Part shown: positions 17,489 to 26,071 of the stretch, one piece after another | How positions within the stretch are numbered: position 1 is the first letter of the stretch | How the letters are laid out: the number at the start of each line of letters is the position of its first letter | Origin: Pinibacter soli | Lineage (GTDB): Bacteria > Bacteroidota > Bacteroidia > Chitinophagales > Chitinophagaceae | Assembly: GCF_029961145.1 (NCBI RefSeq) | Contig: NZ_JASBRG010000005.1 | Coordinates: 1-64,000, forward strand | Direction of reading: 5' to 3' | Length of the DNA: 64,000 nucleotides | Made by a program: the position numbers and the translations under genes | The notes under the pieces: generated by a model | Told to the model about the DNA's origin: nothing | What the model saw: only the letters and a program-made list of their open reading frames with translations | The model's database searches: none

Positions 17489-18574
17489 TTGCTCTCCTTC
17501 TCGCTCATCAAATATGCCTTAATAAATCCATCCAGCTCACCATCCATCACCGGTTGTACATTGCCCACTTCATAATCAGTGCGGTGATCTTTGATCATTT
17601 TGTAAGGATGGAAAACATAACTTCTGATCTGGCTACCCCACTCGATCTTTTTCTTGGATGAATTGGCCGCATTTTTTATGGCTTCGCGTTTCCGCATTTC
17701 TTCTTCGTACAAACGGCTCTTCAACATCGTCATGGCTTTTTCACGGTTCTCACCTTGCGTCCGGGCTTGTTGACATTCTACAATGATGCCTGTTGGTTTG
17801 TGCGTTAAGCGAACGGCGGTTTCCACTTTGTTTACGTTCTGTCCGCCCGCACCACCACTACGGAAAAATGCCCATTCGATATCGCCCGGATTCACTTCAA
17901 TTTCTATTGTATCGTCGATCAACGGATACACATACACACTGGCGAAAGATGTATGCCTCCTGGCATTGCTGTCAAACGGTGAAATGCGCACCAAACGATG
18001 AACACCGCTTTCTGCTTTTAAAAAGCCGTAAGCAAATGGTCCGTCGAATTGCAACGTGGCACTTTTAATGCCTGCACCATCGCCATCCTGCCAGTCGAGT
18101 TGTATAACGTTCCAGTCCTGCTTTTCTCCATACATACGATACATGCGGGCAAGCATTTCCGCCCAATCCTGGCTCTCCGTACCACCGGCACCGCTGTTTA
18201 TTTGCAAAACGGCAGGCAGTTCATCCTCGGGTTGGTTAAGCGTGCTTTTGAATTCTGCATCTTCAATTTCTTTTAATGCATTTTCATAAGCCGATTTCAC
18301 CTCTTCTTCGGATGCTTCACCTTCCTTCCAGAAATCAAAAAGCACTGCAAAATCTTCCACTGTGGTTTGTACTTTTTCGAACATACCCACCCAATACTCA
18401 TGTACTTTAATTTCCTTTAAAATGGCGGTTGCCCGCTCATTATCGTCCCAAAAACCGGGACTGAGCGTCATTTGTTTGTCTTGCTGGATCTTGTCTTGTC
18501 GGTTAGCGACGTCAAAGAAACCTCCTCAGGACGCTAACGCGCTCCCTCATAACCTTAATTTGTTCTATTGTCAT
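17485..18574 (-). CDS. prfB: peptide chain release factor 2, programmed +1 frameshift
   Basis: RF2 recognises UGA and UAA and releases the peptide. The catalytic GGQ lies in [16 protein letters not shown] and the stop-codon-reading SPF in [12 protein letters not shown]. The protein is made from two frames. The ATG at 18574 gives 20 residues ([20 protein letters not shown]) and meets UGA at 18514-18512; a +1 shift on CUU continues with [15 protein letters not shown] to the stop at 17485. The total is 362 residues, the usual RF2 size. A single-frame call would begin at 18471 and miss the N-terminus. Low RF2 favours the shift, so the gene controls its own level. Confidence 0.96.
18512..18526 (-). 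promoter_or_regulatory. RF2 +1 frameshift site
   Basis: On the minus strand: an internal Shine-Dalgarno AGGAGG (18526-18521), then TTT, the slip codon CTT (18517-18515), the in-frame TGA (18514-18512) and C. Order and spacing equal the classical prfB recoding site. Confidence 0.95.
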
Positions 18575-18605
18575 AGCGGGCGAAGTTAAGCATTATTGAT
18601 AGGAA

Positions 18606-18650
18606 AATAACTGAGTAACTGAATGACTGAATAACTGAGTAGCTGATTGT
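18606..18650 (+). repeat. single arm, ACTGAATAACTGAGT family
   Basis: Words AACTGAGTAACTGAATGACT and GAATAACTGAGTAGCTGA with no inverted partner nearby. It directly abuts the open-frame fragment at 18653, so the partner arm may have been lost with the rest of that gene. Confidence 0.7.
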
Positions 18651-18652
18651 GA

Positions 18653-18856
18653 AAAGGACCTCAACATTCGAACTACCTTGGCAATCCGGAAGCGCTATTC
18701 ATTTATACTCATGGTAACAACAATCCCCTAAAAGGAAAAGATAGCCTGATAAAAGAATTGCTGCGATTGGATAAACCAATTGACGGAACCAATGAGCGTC
18801 AGACGGACCCGACAGTCAATACAGTCGCAGTTGACTCCGCAACAATGTCACATTAA
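18653..18856 (+). pseudogene. C-terminal fragment of an unrecognised gene
   Basis: A 67-codon open frame with no start, running from a TGA at 18650 to TAA at 18856. The translation has normal amino-acid texture (HSNYLGNPEALFIYTHGNNN, SLIKELLRLDKPIDG), unlike the repeat-derived frames around it, so it looks like the tail of a decayed protein. I do not recognise the family. Its 5' side is replaced by a spacer arm. Confidence 0.4.
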
Positions 18857-18938
18857 AAATTAGGGGAGAAAGAACGCAGATTATCATGATCCGTGCAGAT
18901 TTTTAATAAAAAAACCCTTATCAAAATAATTTACACAA

Positions 18939-19020
18939 AGATGAACGAAGTACGATGCACAAAAATCATTTTTTACTTGGCATTCTGCACCATTTGCGCA
19001 CCGTACATCGTTCATCGCTA
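18939..19020. repeat. inverted-arm pair, GATGAACGAAGTACGATGC family
   Basis: GATGAACGAAGTACGATGCAC (18940-18960) against GCGCACCGTACATCGTTCATC (18997-19017) around about 35 bp. The same word family flanks the gap at 62563-62650. Confidence 0.75.
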
Positions 19021-19025
19021 ATATT

Positions 19026-20192
19026 TCAAAACAAGTCTATATTGCTCGCAGGCCACTGTGTTTCCTTGTTGTTTACAACGGACCAAATAATATTATCAAG
19101 ATCAACTAAATAATTCGGATCGGTACTTCGTGAATTGCAGAGAATTGTCCAGCAAAATCCTCCACCGGTTCTTACAATTTCACCGCTCGATCCCGGAAGA
19201 TTGCCAACGTTTGTCCAGTTATCGCCATTTACAAACCAGCCGCTTGCATAATTTGAGCCAGCAGAGGTGGTTGTAATTGCCTGAAGGGAGGCGCTGGTTA
19301 ACAGATCTGCTTTTGAAGTAAATCCATCCGTGCTCACTAAAAATTTCAAAATATCCTGCGGATTTGCAAGCCATCCCGCATCGGCATCCATGCGTGCGAT
19401 ATTGAAACCATAAGGATCTTCATCGCTGTAACCGTAATAGGTCACCTCATTTTGTTTGCGATCGTTTTTTGTGTTGCCTGCCATCTGCATATCGCTGATG
19501 CCGCAAGGTTCCAGAACTTTTACTTTCACATAGTTTGTATAGGAAACGTTTGCAATTTTTTCAATTATTCTTGCCAGCAAAAAGTAGGTAAAGTTTGACG
19601 CTGTATATGTTGTTCCGGGAGCAACTGTAAGAGGGCGATTGTCGACAGTCCACGAAACCAGTTGCGAAGCTGTGTAATCAGGATGAATGTACATGGGATC
19701 TGTACCATCAGACTGCCAGCCGGTAGTTTCCTGCATAAGGTCACGCACTGTTATATTTTGCAGATTGGCGCCATATGGTTGAGTACCGTATGTTGCACCA
19801 AGCACGCCATCTGCGCCAAATACTTTTGCATCGAGTGTAAGCCTTTTATCTTCCACTAGTTTCATAATTGCAACGGCTGTAAATGTTTTGCTGATGCCTG
19901 CAATTCTAAACAAGCCGGATCCTGTCACAGGAGTTTTTGAAGTTGCATCCGCAAAACCATACCCTTTCAGGTAAACCATTTTTCCATTTCTTGAAATAGC
20001 AACAGCAGCACCGGGAATACTATATTTTCTCATAAAGCTACTAATCGCACTATCTACTTTGAGGTTGGGCACTTGCTGGCTGATGCCGGAACTAATTGTG
20101 GAGGTTGAGTTAGCATTGCCAATAGTGTCTGATTTGGAGCAGGCTTCAAAAGTTATTATTGCGCACAGAAGTAAAAAGGGACAGGCTTTCAT
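19026..20192 (-). CDS. beta-lactamase-fold lipoprotein, catalytic motifs lost
   Basis: A 388-residue lipoprotein (lipobox ITFEAC, Cys about 18) with a serine beta-lactamase/CubicO fold. The key motifs are altered. The SxxK position reads GISK (FRIAGISKTFTAVAIMKL; codon GGC where AGC is expected). The YxN position reads YTA (TTYTASNFTYFLLARIIEK). The HxG/KTG position reads NVG (WTNVGNLPGSSGEIVRTGGG). With nucleophile, Asn and His all changed, it should not hydrolyse by the usual mechanism and is likely a pseudoenzyme that binds peptidoglycan or peptide. The frame is intact at full length, which argues against simple decay. Confidence 0.8.
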   Translation of the reverse strand: MKACPFLLLCAIITFEACSKSDTIGNANSTSTISSGISQQVPNLKVDSAISSFMRKYSIPGAAVAISRNGKMVYLKGYGFADATSKTPVTGSGLFRIAGISKTFTAVAIMKLVEDKRLTLDAKVFGADGVLGATYGTQPYGANLQNITVRDLMQETTGWQSDGTDPMYIHPDYTASQLVSWTVDNRPLTVAPGTTYTASNFTYFLLARIIEKIANVSYTNYVKVKVLEPCGISDMQMAGNTKNDRKQNEVTYYGYSDEDPYGFNIARMDADAGWLANPQDILKFLVSTDGFTSKADLLTSASLQAITTTSAGSNYASGWFVNGDNWTNVGNLPGSSGEIVRTGGGFCWTILCNSRSTDPNYLVDLDNIIWSVVNNKETQWPASNIDLF

Positions 20193-20578
20193 ACTCGGAG
20201 GTTTAATCTTTAATCAATCTGTCAGCCCATGGATATAACATAGTTTCCCACAATGAAATTGGATGCCCATAAAGATTGCATAACGGAAAATCTTCAGGTT
20301 GGTAGAATGAGAAAGTCATTTTTCGCTTGCGCAAAAAGGGAGTTAAAAGAGTCGATCAGCCAAAAAAAATAACGTTAATTCTCTATTAACAAATTACAGA
20401 AAAAAGAGTTCAGTTGCAAGAGGAAAATTTTGGAAACTTAACGCAGAAATTTACTCAATACTGAACGTCATAGCTTAAGCTTAATGCCGCCGAAAAGTCG
20501 CATTTGCATGCATTTAGCATTAGGCATAGGCGTAGAGCACCTCCTCTCTTGGCACAATTATTTTACCTTTTAACCAAC
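20193..20578. other. gene-free stretch
   Basis: Between the divergent serine-hydrolase-like and acetyltransferase genes. Apart from the spacer arms at 20579-20662, I see no gene, RNA or terminator. The promoters of both genes should lie here but are not clear. Confidence 0.5.
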
Positions 20579-20662
20579 AACTGAATAGCTGAATAATCGA
20601 ATAACTGAAATGGTGTGGAAATGTCGACAATAATGATCAGTTATTCAGTTACTCAGTTATTA
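20579..20662. repeat. inverted-arm spacer, ACTGAATAACTGAGT family
   Basis: Left arm 20579-20610 (ACTGAATAGCTGAATAATCG) and right arm 20638-20662 (CAGTTATTCAGTTACTCAGT). Confidence 0.85.
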
Positions 20663-20706
20663 ATTTCTTAACTCGATTTTTAACGATTTTGCCTTAAATT
20701 GCAAAT

Positions 20707-21240
20707 ATGATGGATGTTCTTATTTCTACTGCCCGCTTGTATTTCAGGCAGTTTCGTGAGGGTGACGAACAAAAACTTTTTGATCTGAATTCGGATGAAG
20801 AAGTTGTGAAATTTACAGGTAACGCTTCAATGAAAGATCTCGCAGAAGCACATGATGTGCTCGTGAACATCATTTTACCACAATATTCAATGGGCTTTGG
20901 CAGATGGGCCGTTTACCGCAAGGAAGATGATGCATTTCTTGGCTGGTGCGGACTCAAAAAGGTTGATGACCATAACATCGATCTGGGCTATCGTTTTTTT
21001 CGTAAATACTGGGGAAAAGGTTACGCATCTGAAGCCGCAATTACTGCATTGGAATATGGATTCAACAAACTCAATATTGATAAGGTGGTTGCACATGCGA
21101 TGGTAGAAAATAAAAATTCCATTAAAATATTAGACAAGTTCTTGCAAAGAACAAAAATTATAAAGGAGGAAAACAAGGATGTACAATGTTTTGAAATGAC
21201 GCGAGAGATGTTCTTGGAAAAGTTGAGAGTTGAGAGTTGA
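20707..21240 (+). CDS. GNAT N-acetyltransferase (RimJ/RimL type)
   Basis: A 177-residue GNAT domain. The N-terminal TARLYFRQFREGDEQKLFDL and the acetyl-CoA-binding RKYWGKGYASEAAITALEYG (the Q/RxxGxG/A loop) match the RimJ/RimL group. Substrate unknown. The last codons (KLRVES and the stop) are formed entirely by a spacer-type word (GAGAGTTGAGAGTTGA), so the original C-terminus was probably replaced. Confidence 0.85.
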   Translation: MMDVLISTARLYFRQFREGDEQKLFDLNSDEEVVKFTGNASMKDLAEAHDVLVNIILPQYSMGFGRWAVYRKEDDAFLGWCGLKKVDDHNIDLGYRFFRKYWGKGYASEAAITALEYGFNKLNIDKVVAHAMVENKNSIKILDKFLQRTKIIKEENKDVQCFEMTREMFLEKLRVES

Positions 21241-21283
21241 AAATGGAAAGCCAATTCATATTGAACTTTTCATAAGCATACAA

Positions 21284-21316
21284 GGCCTAACAACTAATAA
21301 CAAACAACCAACAACT
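21284..21316 (+). repeat. single arm, CAACTAACAAC family
   Basis: CCTAACAACTAATAACAAAC then AACCAACAAC, the right-arm form of the GTTGTTAGTTG family, without a left partner. Confidence 0.6.
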
Positions 21317-21488
21317 TCTCTAAAAGAATATCCACAACTGGGGATAAGTGAAAATTGGAATGAACAGAACCAACAATTAAATTTGGATAAAGGCTGGAAC
21401 AACAGTTAGTAAGGATAAATACTACAAAAGTTCATCGGCCTCCCGCCTCAGTTTCAAAAAACTATTTTAGAACTTAAACTGAACCACT

Positions 21489-22448
21489 TTGACTGAAACA
21501 ATTATTAACCTGGAAACCGTTAACCCCATCGAGTTTTTTGGAGTTAACAACGGAAAACTAGACATTCTCAAGAAAAAATTTCCATTATTAAAAATCCTTT
21601 CAAGAGGAACACAGATCAAACTAAGTGGCGCTCCGGAACAAATTGAATCAGCTAAAGAAAAAATAGAATTGCTGGTGCAGTATCTGCAGCGAAACGGGCA
21701 CATGAGCGAGAACTATTTCGAACAGATCCTTGGAGGCGACGACCAGGAAACAATCGATCACTTTGTTGATCGCAATCCTAATGACGTATTGGTTTTCGGA
21801 CCAAACGGCAAAACAGTCAGAGCCCGCACAGCGAATCAAAAGAGAATGGTTTCTGCTACAGACAAGAATGACATTCTATTTGCAATCGGACCTGCCGGTA
21901 CAGGTAAAACATACACCGCTGTAGCATTGGCGGTGCGTGCACTGAAGAACAAGCAGGTGAAGAAGATCATTCTTACACGTCCCGCAGTGGAAGCCGGCGA
22001 GAGCCTTGGCTTTTTACCCGGTGATTTAAAAGAAAAGATCGATCCATATCTGCGTCCTTTGTATGACGCACTGGATGACATGATACCAGCCGATAAACTT
22101 GGCTACTATATGACTACAAGAACCATTGAAATTGCACCACTCGCTTATATGCGCGGCCGTACGCTGGACAACGCTTTCATCATCCTTGATGAGGCACAGA
22201 ACGCAACCGACCTGCAATTGAAAATGTTCCTTACACGTATCGGCGCCAACGCAAAGGCGATCATTACTGGTGATATGACACAGGTCGATCTTCCTAAAAA
22301 TCAAAGGAGCGGATTAGAAAAAGCCGTACGCATTCTTAACAACGTTGACGGCATCGCCCACATTGAGCTTGACGAAGAAGACGTTGTTCGTCACAGATTG
22401 GTTAAAGCGATCATCAGGGCGTATGAAAGAGATAATCAGGTTAGTTGA
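21489..22448 (+). CDS. phoH: PhoH-family ATPase
   Basis: A 319-residue PhoH-like (PhoL/YbeZ type) protein. An N-terminal KH-like segment (to about residue 110) is followed by an NTPase core with Walker [17 protein letters not shown], Walker [15 protein letters not shown] and sensor [12 protein letters not shown]. The family is linked to RNA metabolism and ribosome maturation, often beside ybeY, which is not here. The frame opens after a TGA at 21480 and has no ATG at the family N-terminus; the start is TTG at 21489 ([18 protein letters not shown]). Confidence 0.93.
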   Translation: MTETIINLETVNPIEFFGVNNGKLDILKKKFPLLKILSRGTQIKLSGAPEQIESAKEKIELLVQYLQRNGHMSENYFEQILGGDDQETIDHFVDRNPNDVLVFGPNGKTVRARTANQKRMVSATDKNDILFAIGPAGTGKTYTAVALAVRALKNKQVKKIILTRPAVEAGESLGFLPGDLKEKIDPYLRPLYDALDDMIPADKLGYYMTTRTIEIAPLAYMRGRTLDNAFIILDEAQNATDLQLKMFLTRIGANAKAIITGDMTQVDLPKNQRSGLEKAVRILNNVDGIAHIELDEEDVVRHRLVKAIIRAYERDNQVS

Positions 22449-22449
22449 G

Positions 22450-22700
22450 ATGGAAAATTGAAGTTGAAAGTTGAAAATGAGTTGTAGCCGGAACTTTCCA
22501 GGTCATCCATTCGACATTATGATTTCTTAAAAATAATAAGCAGCAGATCAATACGATCTGCTGTTTTGTTTTAGGTTCTTTCTGCTTTCAATCCTTTTTT
22601 TGATCACACCGATTTTGACCGGGCATCTTCGGGTGCAGCAGGGCGAATGCGATTCACCCCTACGGCCACCCCATTTTCAACTTTCAACTTTCAATTTTCC
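22450..22700. repeat. inverted-arm spacer, ATTGAAGTTGAAAATG family
   Basis: Left arm AAAATTGAAGTTGAAAGTTG (then AAAATG) at 22453-22479; right arm CATTTTCAACTTTCAACTTT (then CAATTTTCC) at 22672-22700. The centre contains the phoH terminator. Confidence 0.8.
22541..22572 (+). terminator. intrinsic terminator after phoH
   Basis: A 9-bp stem, CAGCAGATC and GATCTGCTG, with loop AATAC, followed by TTTTGTTTT. Confidence 0.9.
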
Positions 22701-22739
22701 ATTACAAAAAGCTATGTTTGCAACTATAACAACCGGGTT

Positions 22740-23150
22740 ATGAAAAAATTACTTGTATTTTTTGCCATTTCTTCTATTCTTTTTGCCTGCGGCAATAATT
22801 CCAACGCAGGTTTCGAAAAAGCGGAAGACGCCCAGGATGCAGGCCGACTTTTTATCAGGGCTTCCCTGGATGGCGACTACGACAGAGCGATCAACTATAT
22901 GCTGAAAGACTCCATAAACGTAATGATCCTGAGAAAATGGAAAGACGAGAACTATGATAAATTGAGCAATGAAAACAAGATCAACTACAAGAACGCAAAC
23001 ATTCTCCCTATCAAAATCGAAAACGTAAGCGATTCCATTGTGAGCTATGCTTACACAAACACATTCAAGAGAAACGATACCACCGTTCTGTTTATCGTTC
23101 GCTCTAAAGGAGACTGGAAAGTAGATCTGAAGAAGATACACAGGTATTAA
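22740..23150 (+). CDS. DUF4878-like lipoprotein
   Basis: A 136-residue lipoprotein (MKKLLVFFAISSILFAC, Cys 17). The remaining 115 residues look like a small NTF2-like DUF4878 domain (AGRLFIRASLDGDYDRAINY, SYAYTNTFKRNDTTVLFIV, GDWKVDLKKI). Function unknown. The open frame extends to 22647, but that part is a translated spacer arm. The stop at 23150 merges into the next arm. Confidence 0.8.
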   Translation: MKKLLVFFAISSILFACGNNSNAGFEKAEDAQDAGRLFIRASLDGDYDRAINYMLKDSINVMILRKWKDENYDKLSNENKINYKNANILPIKIENVSDSIVSYAYTNTFKRNDTTVLFIVRSKGDWKVDLKKIHRY

Positions 23151-23255
23151 TTGAAAGTGGAAAATTGAAAGTGGAAAATGAGGAGAGACTTCTTTAAGTC
23201 TTTGCTCTTAAACCTTTTCCACGATTTTCAATTTTCAACTTTCAATTTTCAATTA
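23150..23255. repeat. inverted-arm spacer, TTGAAAGTGGAAAATTG family
   Basis: Left arm ATTGAAAGTGGAAAATTGAA (23150-23180) and right arm TTTTCAATTTTCAACTTTCA (23225-23255). A small GACTTCTTTAAGTC hairpin lies in the centre and may help termination. Confidence 0.85.
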
Positions 23256-23260
23256 ATAAA

Positions 23261-24634
23261 ATGTCATTTTACTCCGACTTAAAAGAAAGATTCCCCGGTT
23301 CTTCACGTTTGGCAATTATTTTATTGCAAGTGGCTCCCATTGCGGCCTGCATTGGTTCGGCAGTTGCGCTTTTCTTGTGGCTGCTGGATAAAGCAACAAC
23401 AACGAGACAACAACATACATGGCTGTTATTCTTACTTCCTTTGGGGGGATTGCTAATTCACTTCCTATACAAAAGCATTGGAAAAAATGCAGAGAAAGGG
23501 AATAATTTATTAATAGAAGAAATTCACGAGCCTGCTGCCGACATTCCCAAAAGAATGGCACCACTGGTACTCTTCAGTACAATCGTTACGCACATTTTTG
23601 GAGGCTCCGCGGGTCGCGAAGGGACTGCGGTACAAATGGGTGGAAGCATTTCGGCAGCTATGGGGGGATGGTTCAAAACGACTGATAAAGAATCTCTTCA
23701 AACGCTACTGACAGCCGGTATCGCTGCGGGTTTCGGAGCTGTATTCGGCACGCCCGTTACCGGTGCTATTTTCGCCATGGAAGTGCTGACCATTGGCCGC
23801 ATCCGCTACGATGCATTGCTACCTTGCATCTTTGCTGCGATCATCGCAAATTACACGTGCAGTGCCTGGGGCATTCATCACACACAATATCATATTCTGT
23901 TTAAAAATACGCTGCAATATTTTTCCGCTGATTCATTTCACTTGCTTTGGAAAATTGTTGTCAGCGCCATTGCGTTTGGATTGGCAGCATTTCTGTTTGC
24001 AGATCTCACTTCTTTTCTAAAGAAAACTTTTCAGCAATTTATAAAGATCGATTGGTTCATTCCGGTTACCGGCGCCATCATCATTATTGCGTTGACTTAC
24101 ATTTTAGGTACCGATGATTATCTAGGTCTTGGCGTGACGAGCCCAAATCCAAACGGAGTAAGCATTGTAAATGCATTTAACGAAGGCGGAGTAACATATT
24201 TTAGCTGGTTTTGGAAACTACTGTTTACAGCCATTACGTTAAGCAGTGGTTTCAAAGGCGGAGAAGTAACACCGTTATTTTTTATTGGCGCAGCTCTTGG
24301 AAATGCACTTGCAATTTTATTTCATGCACCTGTTGATCTTTTCGCCGCTCTTGGCTTTATAGCTGTGTTTGCTGCAGCCACGAACACTCCTATCGCCTGC
24401 ACTGTAATGGGCGTAGAGCTTTTTGGTGGCGAACACATTTTGTTTTTTGCGCTCGCATGTTTCATCGCCTATTTCTTTAGCGGACATTCAGGCATTTATT
24501 CTTCCCAAAAAATCGGCGTCGCTAAACTTGGCAGTCCCTACGCCGGTGAAAAAAATCTTTCAGAATCGTTTTCAAGAAGAGGTAAGGTGATTTCGTCGAT
24601 TGTGGAAAAACTGAGACGGAAGAAGAATAATTGA
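23261..24634 (+). CDS. CLC-family transporter, fluoride (CLC-F) subtype
   Basis: A 457-residue CLC membrane protein with about a dozen hydrophobic segments. The anion-pathway motifs match the CLC-F subgroup rather than chloride CLCs: GNNLL (residues 80-84) replaces GSGIP, GREGT (118-122, gating Glu 120) replaces GREGP, and GFKGGEVTPLF (330-340) replaces the GxFxP loop. Characterised CLC-F proteins exchange F- out for H+ and give fluoride resistance. No fluoride riboswitch is visible in the 110 bp upstream, which is a spacer. Confidence is high for CLC and good for the subtype. Confidence 0.88.
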   Translation: MSFYSDLKERFPGSSRLAIILLQVAPIAACIGSAVALFLWLLDKATTTRQQHTWLLFLLPLGGLLIHFLYKSIGKNAEKGNNLLIEEIHEPAADIPKRMAPLVLFSTIVTHIFGGSAGREGTAVQMGGSISAAMGGWFKTTDKESLQTLLTAGIAAGFGAVFGTPVTGAIFAMEVLTIGRIRYDALLPCIFAAIIANYTCSAWGIHHTQYHILFKNTLQYFSADSFHLLWKIVVSAIAFGLAAFLFADLTSFLKKTFQQFIKIDWFIPVTGAIIIIALTYILGTDDYLGLGVTSPNPNGVSIVNAFNEGGVTYFSWFWKLLFTAITLSSGFKGGEVTPLFFIGAALGNALAILFHAPVDLFAALGFIAVFAAATNTPIACTVMGVELFGGEHILFFALACFIAYFFSGHSGIYSSQKIGVAKLGSPYAGEKNLSESFSRRGKVISSIVEKLRRKKNN

Positions 24635-24741
24635 AAATGCTTTAGGTTGAAATTTCCGTACTGAAATCAACCATTCACTGCATCATAGGCAGGCAATGTA
24701 CCACCAAACTTCATTTTCAACTTTCAATTTTCAATTTTTCC
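24631..24741. repeat. inverted-arm spacer, AATTGAAAATG family
   Basis: A short left arm at the CLC stop (AATTGAAAATGCTTTAGG) and a right arm TTCATTTTCAACTTTCAATT at 24710-24738. Confidence 0.65.
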
Positions 24742-24776
24742 TCCAATTTGTTACCTACTTTTAAAGAAAAACGTCT

Positions 24777-25199
24777 ATGCCTTCATGGTTAATATTCGCC
24801 ATTCTCTCTGCAGTGTTTGCAGCGCTCACAGCCATTTTCGCAAAAGCGGGATTAAAAGACATTAACAGCGACCTGGCTATGGCCATTCGCACGGTGATCA
24901 TTCTTTTCATTGCCTGGGGCATTGTATTCTTTCGCGGTTATACAAGTCAGCTCAGCTCGCTCACGAAAAACAACTGGATATTTCTTATTCTTTCAGCAAT
25001 CGCTACTGGGTTATCGTGGATATTCTATTTCAGAGCCTTGCAGGTTGGTAAGGTTGCGGCGGTGAGCGCCATCGATAAAGGTAGCATTGTGTTAACCGTA
25101 CTGCTTGCATTTATCTTTTTAAAGGAGCCAATCACACTTAGAACGGTCATTGCAATTACATTGATAGCATCGGGAATGCTTGTAATGGCACTGAAATAA
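24777..25199 (+). CDS. EamA-family transporter, half-length
   Basis: A 140-residue protein with five hydrophobic segments and one EamA repeat (drug/metabolite transporter superfamily; ATGLSWIFYFRALQVGKVAAV is typical). Full-length relatives have two repeats; this single-repeat form presumably dimerises, as small DMT proteins do. Substrate unknown. It has its own start ATG and an intact C-terminus, so I read it as a natural short form. Confidence 0.82.
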   Translation: MPSWLIFAILSAVFAALTAIFAKAGLKDINSDLAMAIRTVIILFIAWGIVFFRGYTSQLSSLTKNNWIFLILSAIATGLSWIFYFRALQVGKVAAVSAIDKGSIVLTVLLAFIFLKEPITLRTVIAITLIASGMLVMALK

Positions 25200-25311
25200 A
25201 TGTTGAAATCGGTTAGATTTTTTTCAAAAAAATCCCGAAAACTTTCTGTTTTACTGGTTTTCAGAGTATTTATACATAATTAATACTTAATGATACATTA
25301 TTAATATTCCA

Positions 25312-25342
25312 TTGTTACTTGTTCATTTTTGACGTAGGTTTG
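25312..25342 (+). promoter_or_regulatory. Bacteroidota-type promoter of ppa
   Basis: TTG at 25312-25314 (-33) and TAGGTTTG at 25335-25342 (-7) with a 20-bp spacer, 17 bp before the ATG. This is the clearest consensus promoter on the plus strand. Confidence 0.75.
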
Positions 25343-25359
25343 CACCTCGTAATTAAAAA

Positions 25360-25908
25360 ATGAATATGTTAACTGTATCACATCCATGGCACGGCGTATC
25401 CTATGGTGAAAATGCGCCCAGAGTTGTAACGGCTGTAATTGAGATTCCACAGGGTTCCAGGGCTAAGTATGAAATTGACAAAGAGAGTGGCCTTTTGAAA
25501 CTTGACCGTGTTATTTATTCTTCTTTCTATTATCCATGTAACTACGGATTTATTCCGCAAACATTCGGCGACGATAAAGATCCACTAGATATTTTGGTGA
25601 TCACTTCTCTTCCGGTTGTGCCAATGTGCTTAATGGAAGCGAAAGTTATTGGTGTTATGCAAATGATCGATGGTGGTGATGCTGATGATAAAATCATTGC
25701 TGTTGCTGCAAACGATCCGGGCGTTAATCACTACAACAATATTGAAGAATTGCCTAAACACTTCTTCAGCGAATTGCGTCACTTTTTCGAAGAATATAAA
25801 GCACTTGAAAACAAAACAGTGAGTGTAGAAGAGTTCCAGGATAAAACAAGAGCGTTGGCGATTATACAAGATGGAATTGAGAATTATAAGAAGCTTTTTA
25901 AGAAATAG
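25360..25908 (+). CDS. ppa: inorganic pyrophosphatase
   Basis: A 182-residue family I soluble pyrophosphatase. The metal/pyrophosphate core motif [10 protein letters not shown] and the substrate loops [11 protein letters not shown] and [13 protein letters not shown] are intact. It hydrolyses PPi and pulls biosynthetic reactions forward. The start is the first ATG (25360), with a second two codons on (25366). It has its own promoter and terminator. Confidence 0.96.
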   Translation: MNMLTVSHPWHGVSYGENAPRVVTAVIEIPQGSRAKYEIDKESGLLKLDRVIYSSFYYPCNYGFIPQTFGDDKDPLDILVITSLPVVPMCLMEAKVIGVMQMIDGGDADDKIIAVAANDPGVNHYNNIEELPKHFFSELRHFFEEYKALENKTVSVEEFQDKTRALAIIQDGIENYKKLFKK

Positions 25909-25914
25909 TCCGAT

Positions 25915-26071
25915 TCAATTAAGAATTAGGAATTAAGGATTAAGAATTCGTTAGGTCCGGGTCTCTAAGAGATTCGGACTTTTCTTTTTGCTAGAGAACA
26001 GAGATCGCAAACTTCACTTTTGAAGATGCACTCAAAACAATTCTTAATTCTTAATTCCTAATTCTTAATTA
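25915..26071. repeat. inverted-arm spacer, GAATTAAGAATTAGG family, with terminator
   Basis: Left arm AATTAAGAATTAGGAATTAA (25917-25947) and right arm TTCTTAATTCTTAATTCCTA (26040-26068). The centre holds a terminator at 25955-25988 (GTCCG...CGGAC around TCTCTAAGAGA, then TTTTCTTTTT) that closes ppa. Confidence 0.88.

Noticed and set aside
23151-23260. Fluoride riboswitch before the CLC-F gene
   Set aside because: The interval is a repeat-arm spacer and lacks the conserved riboswitch core.
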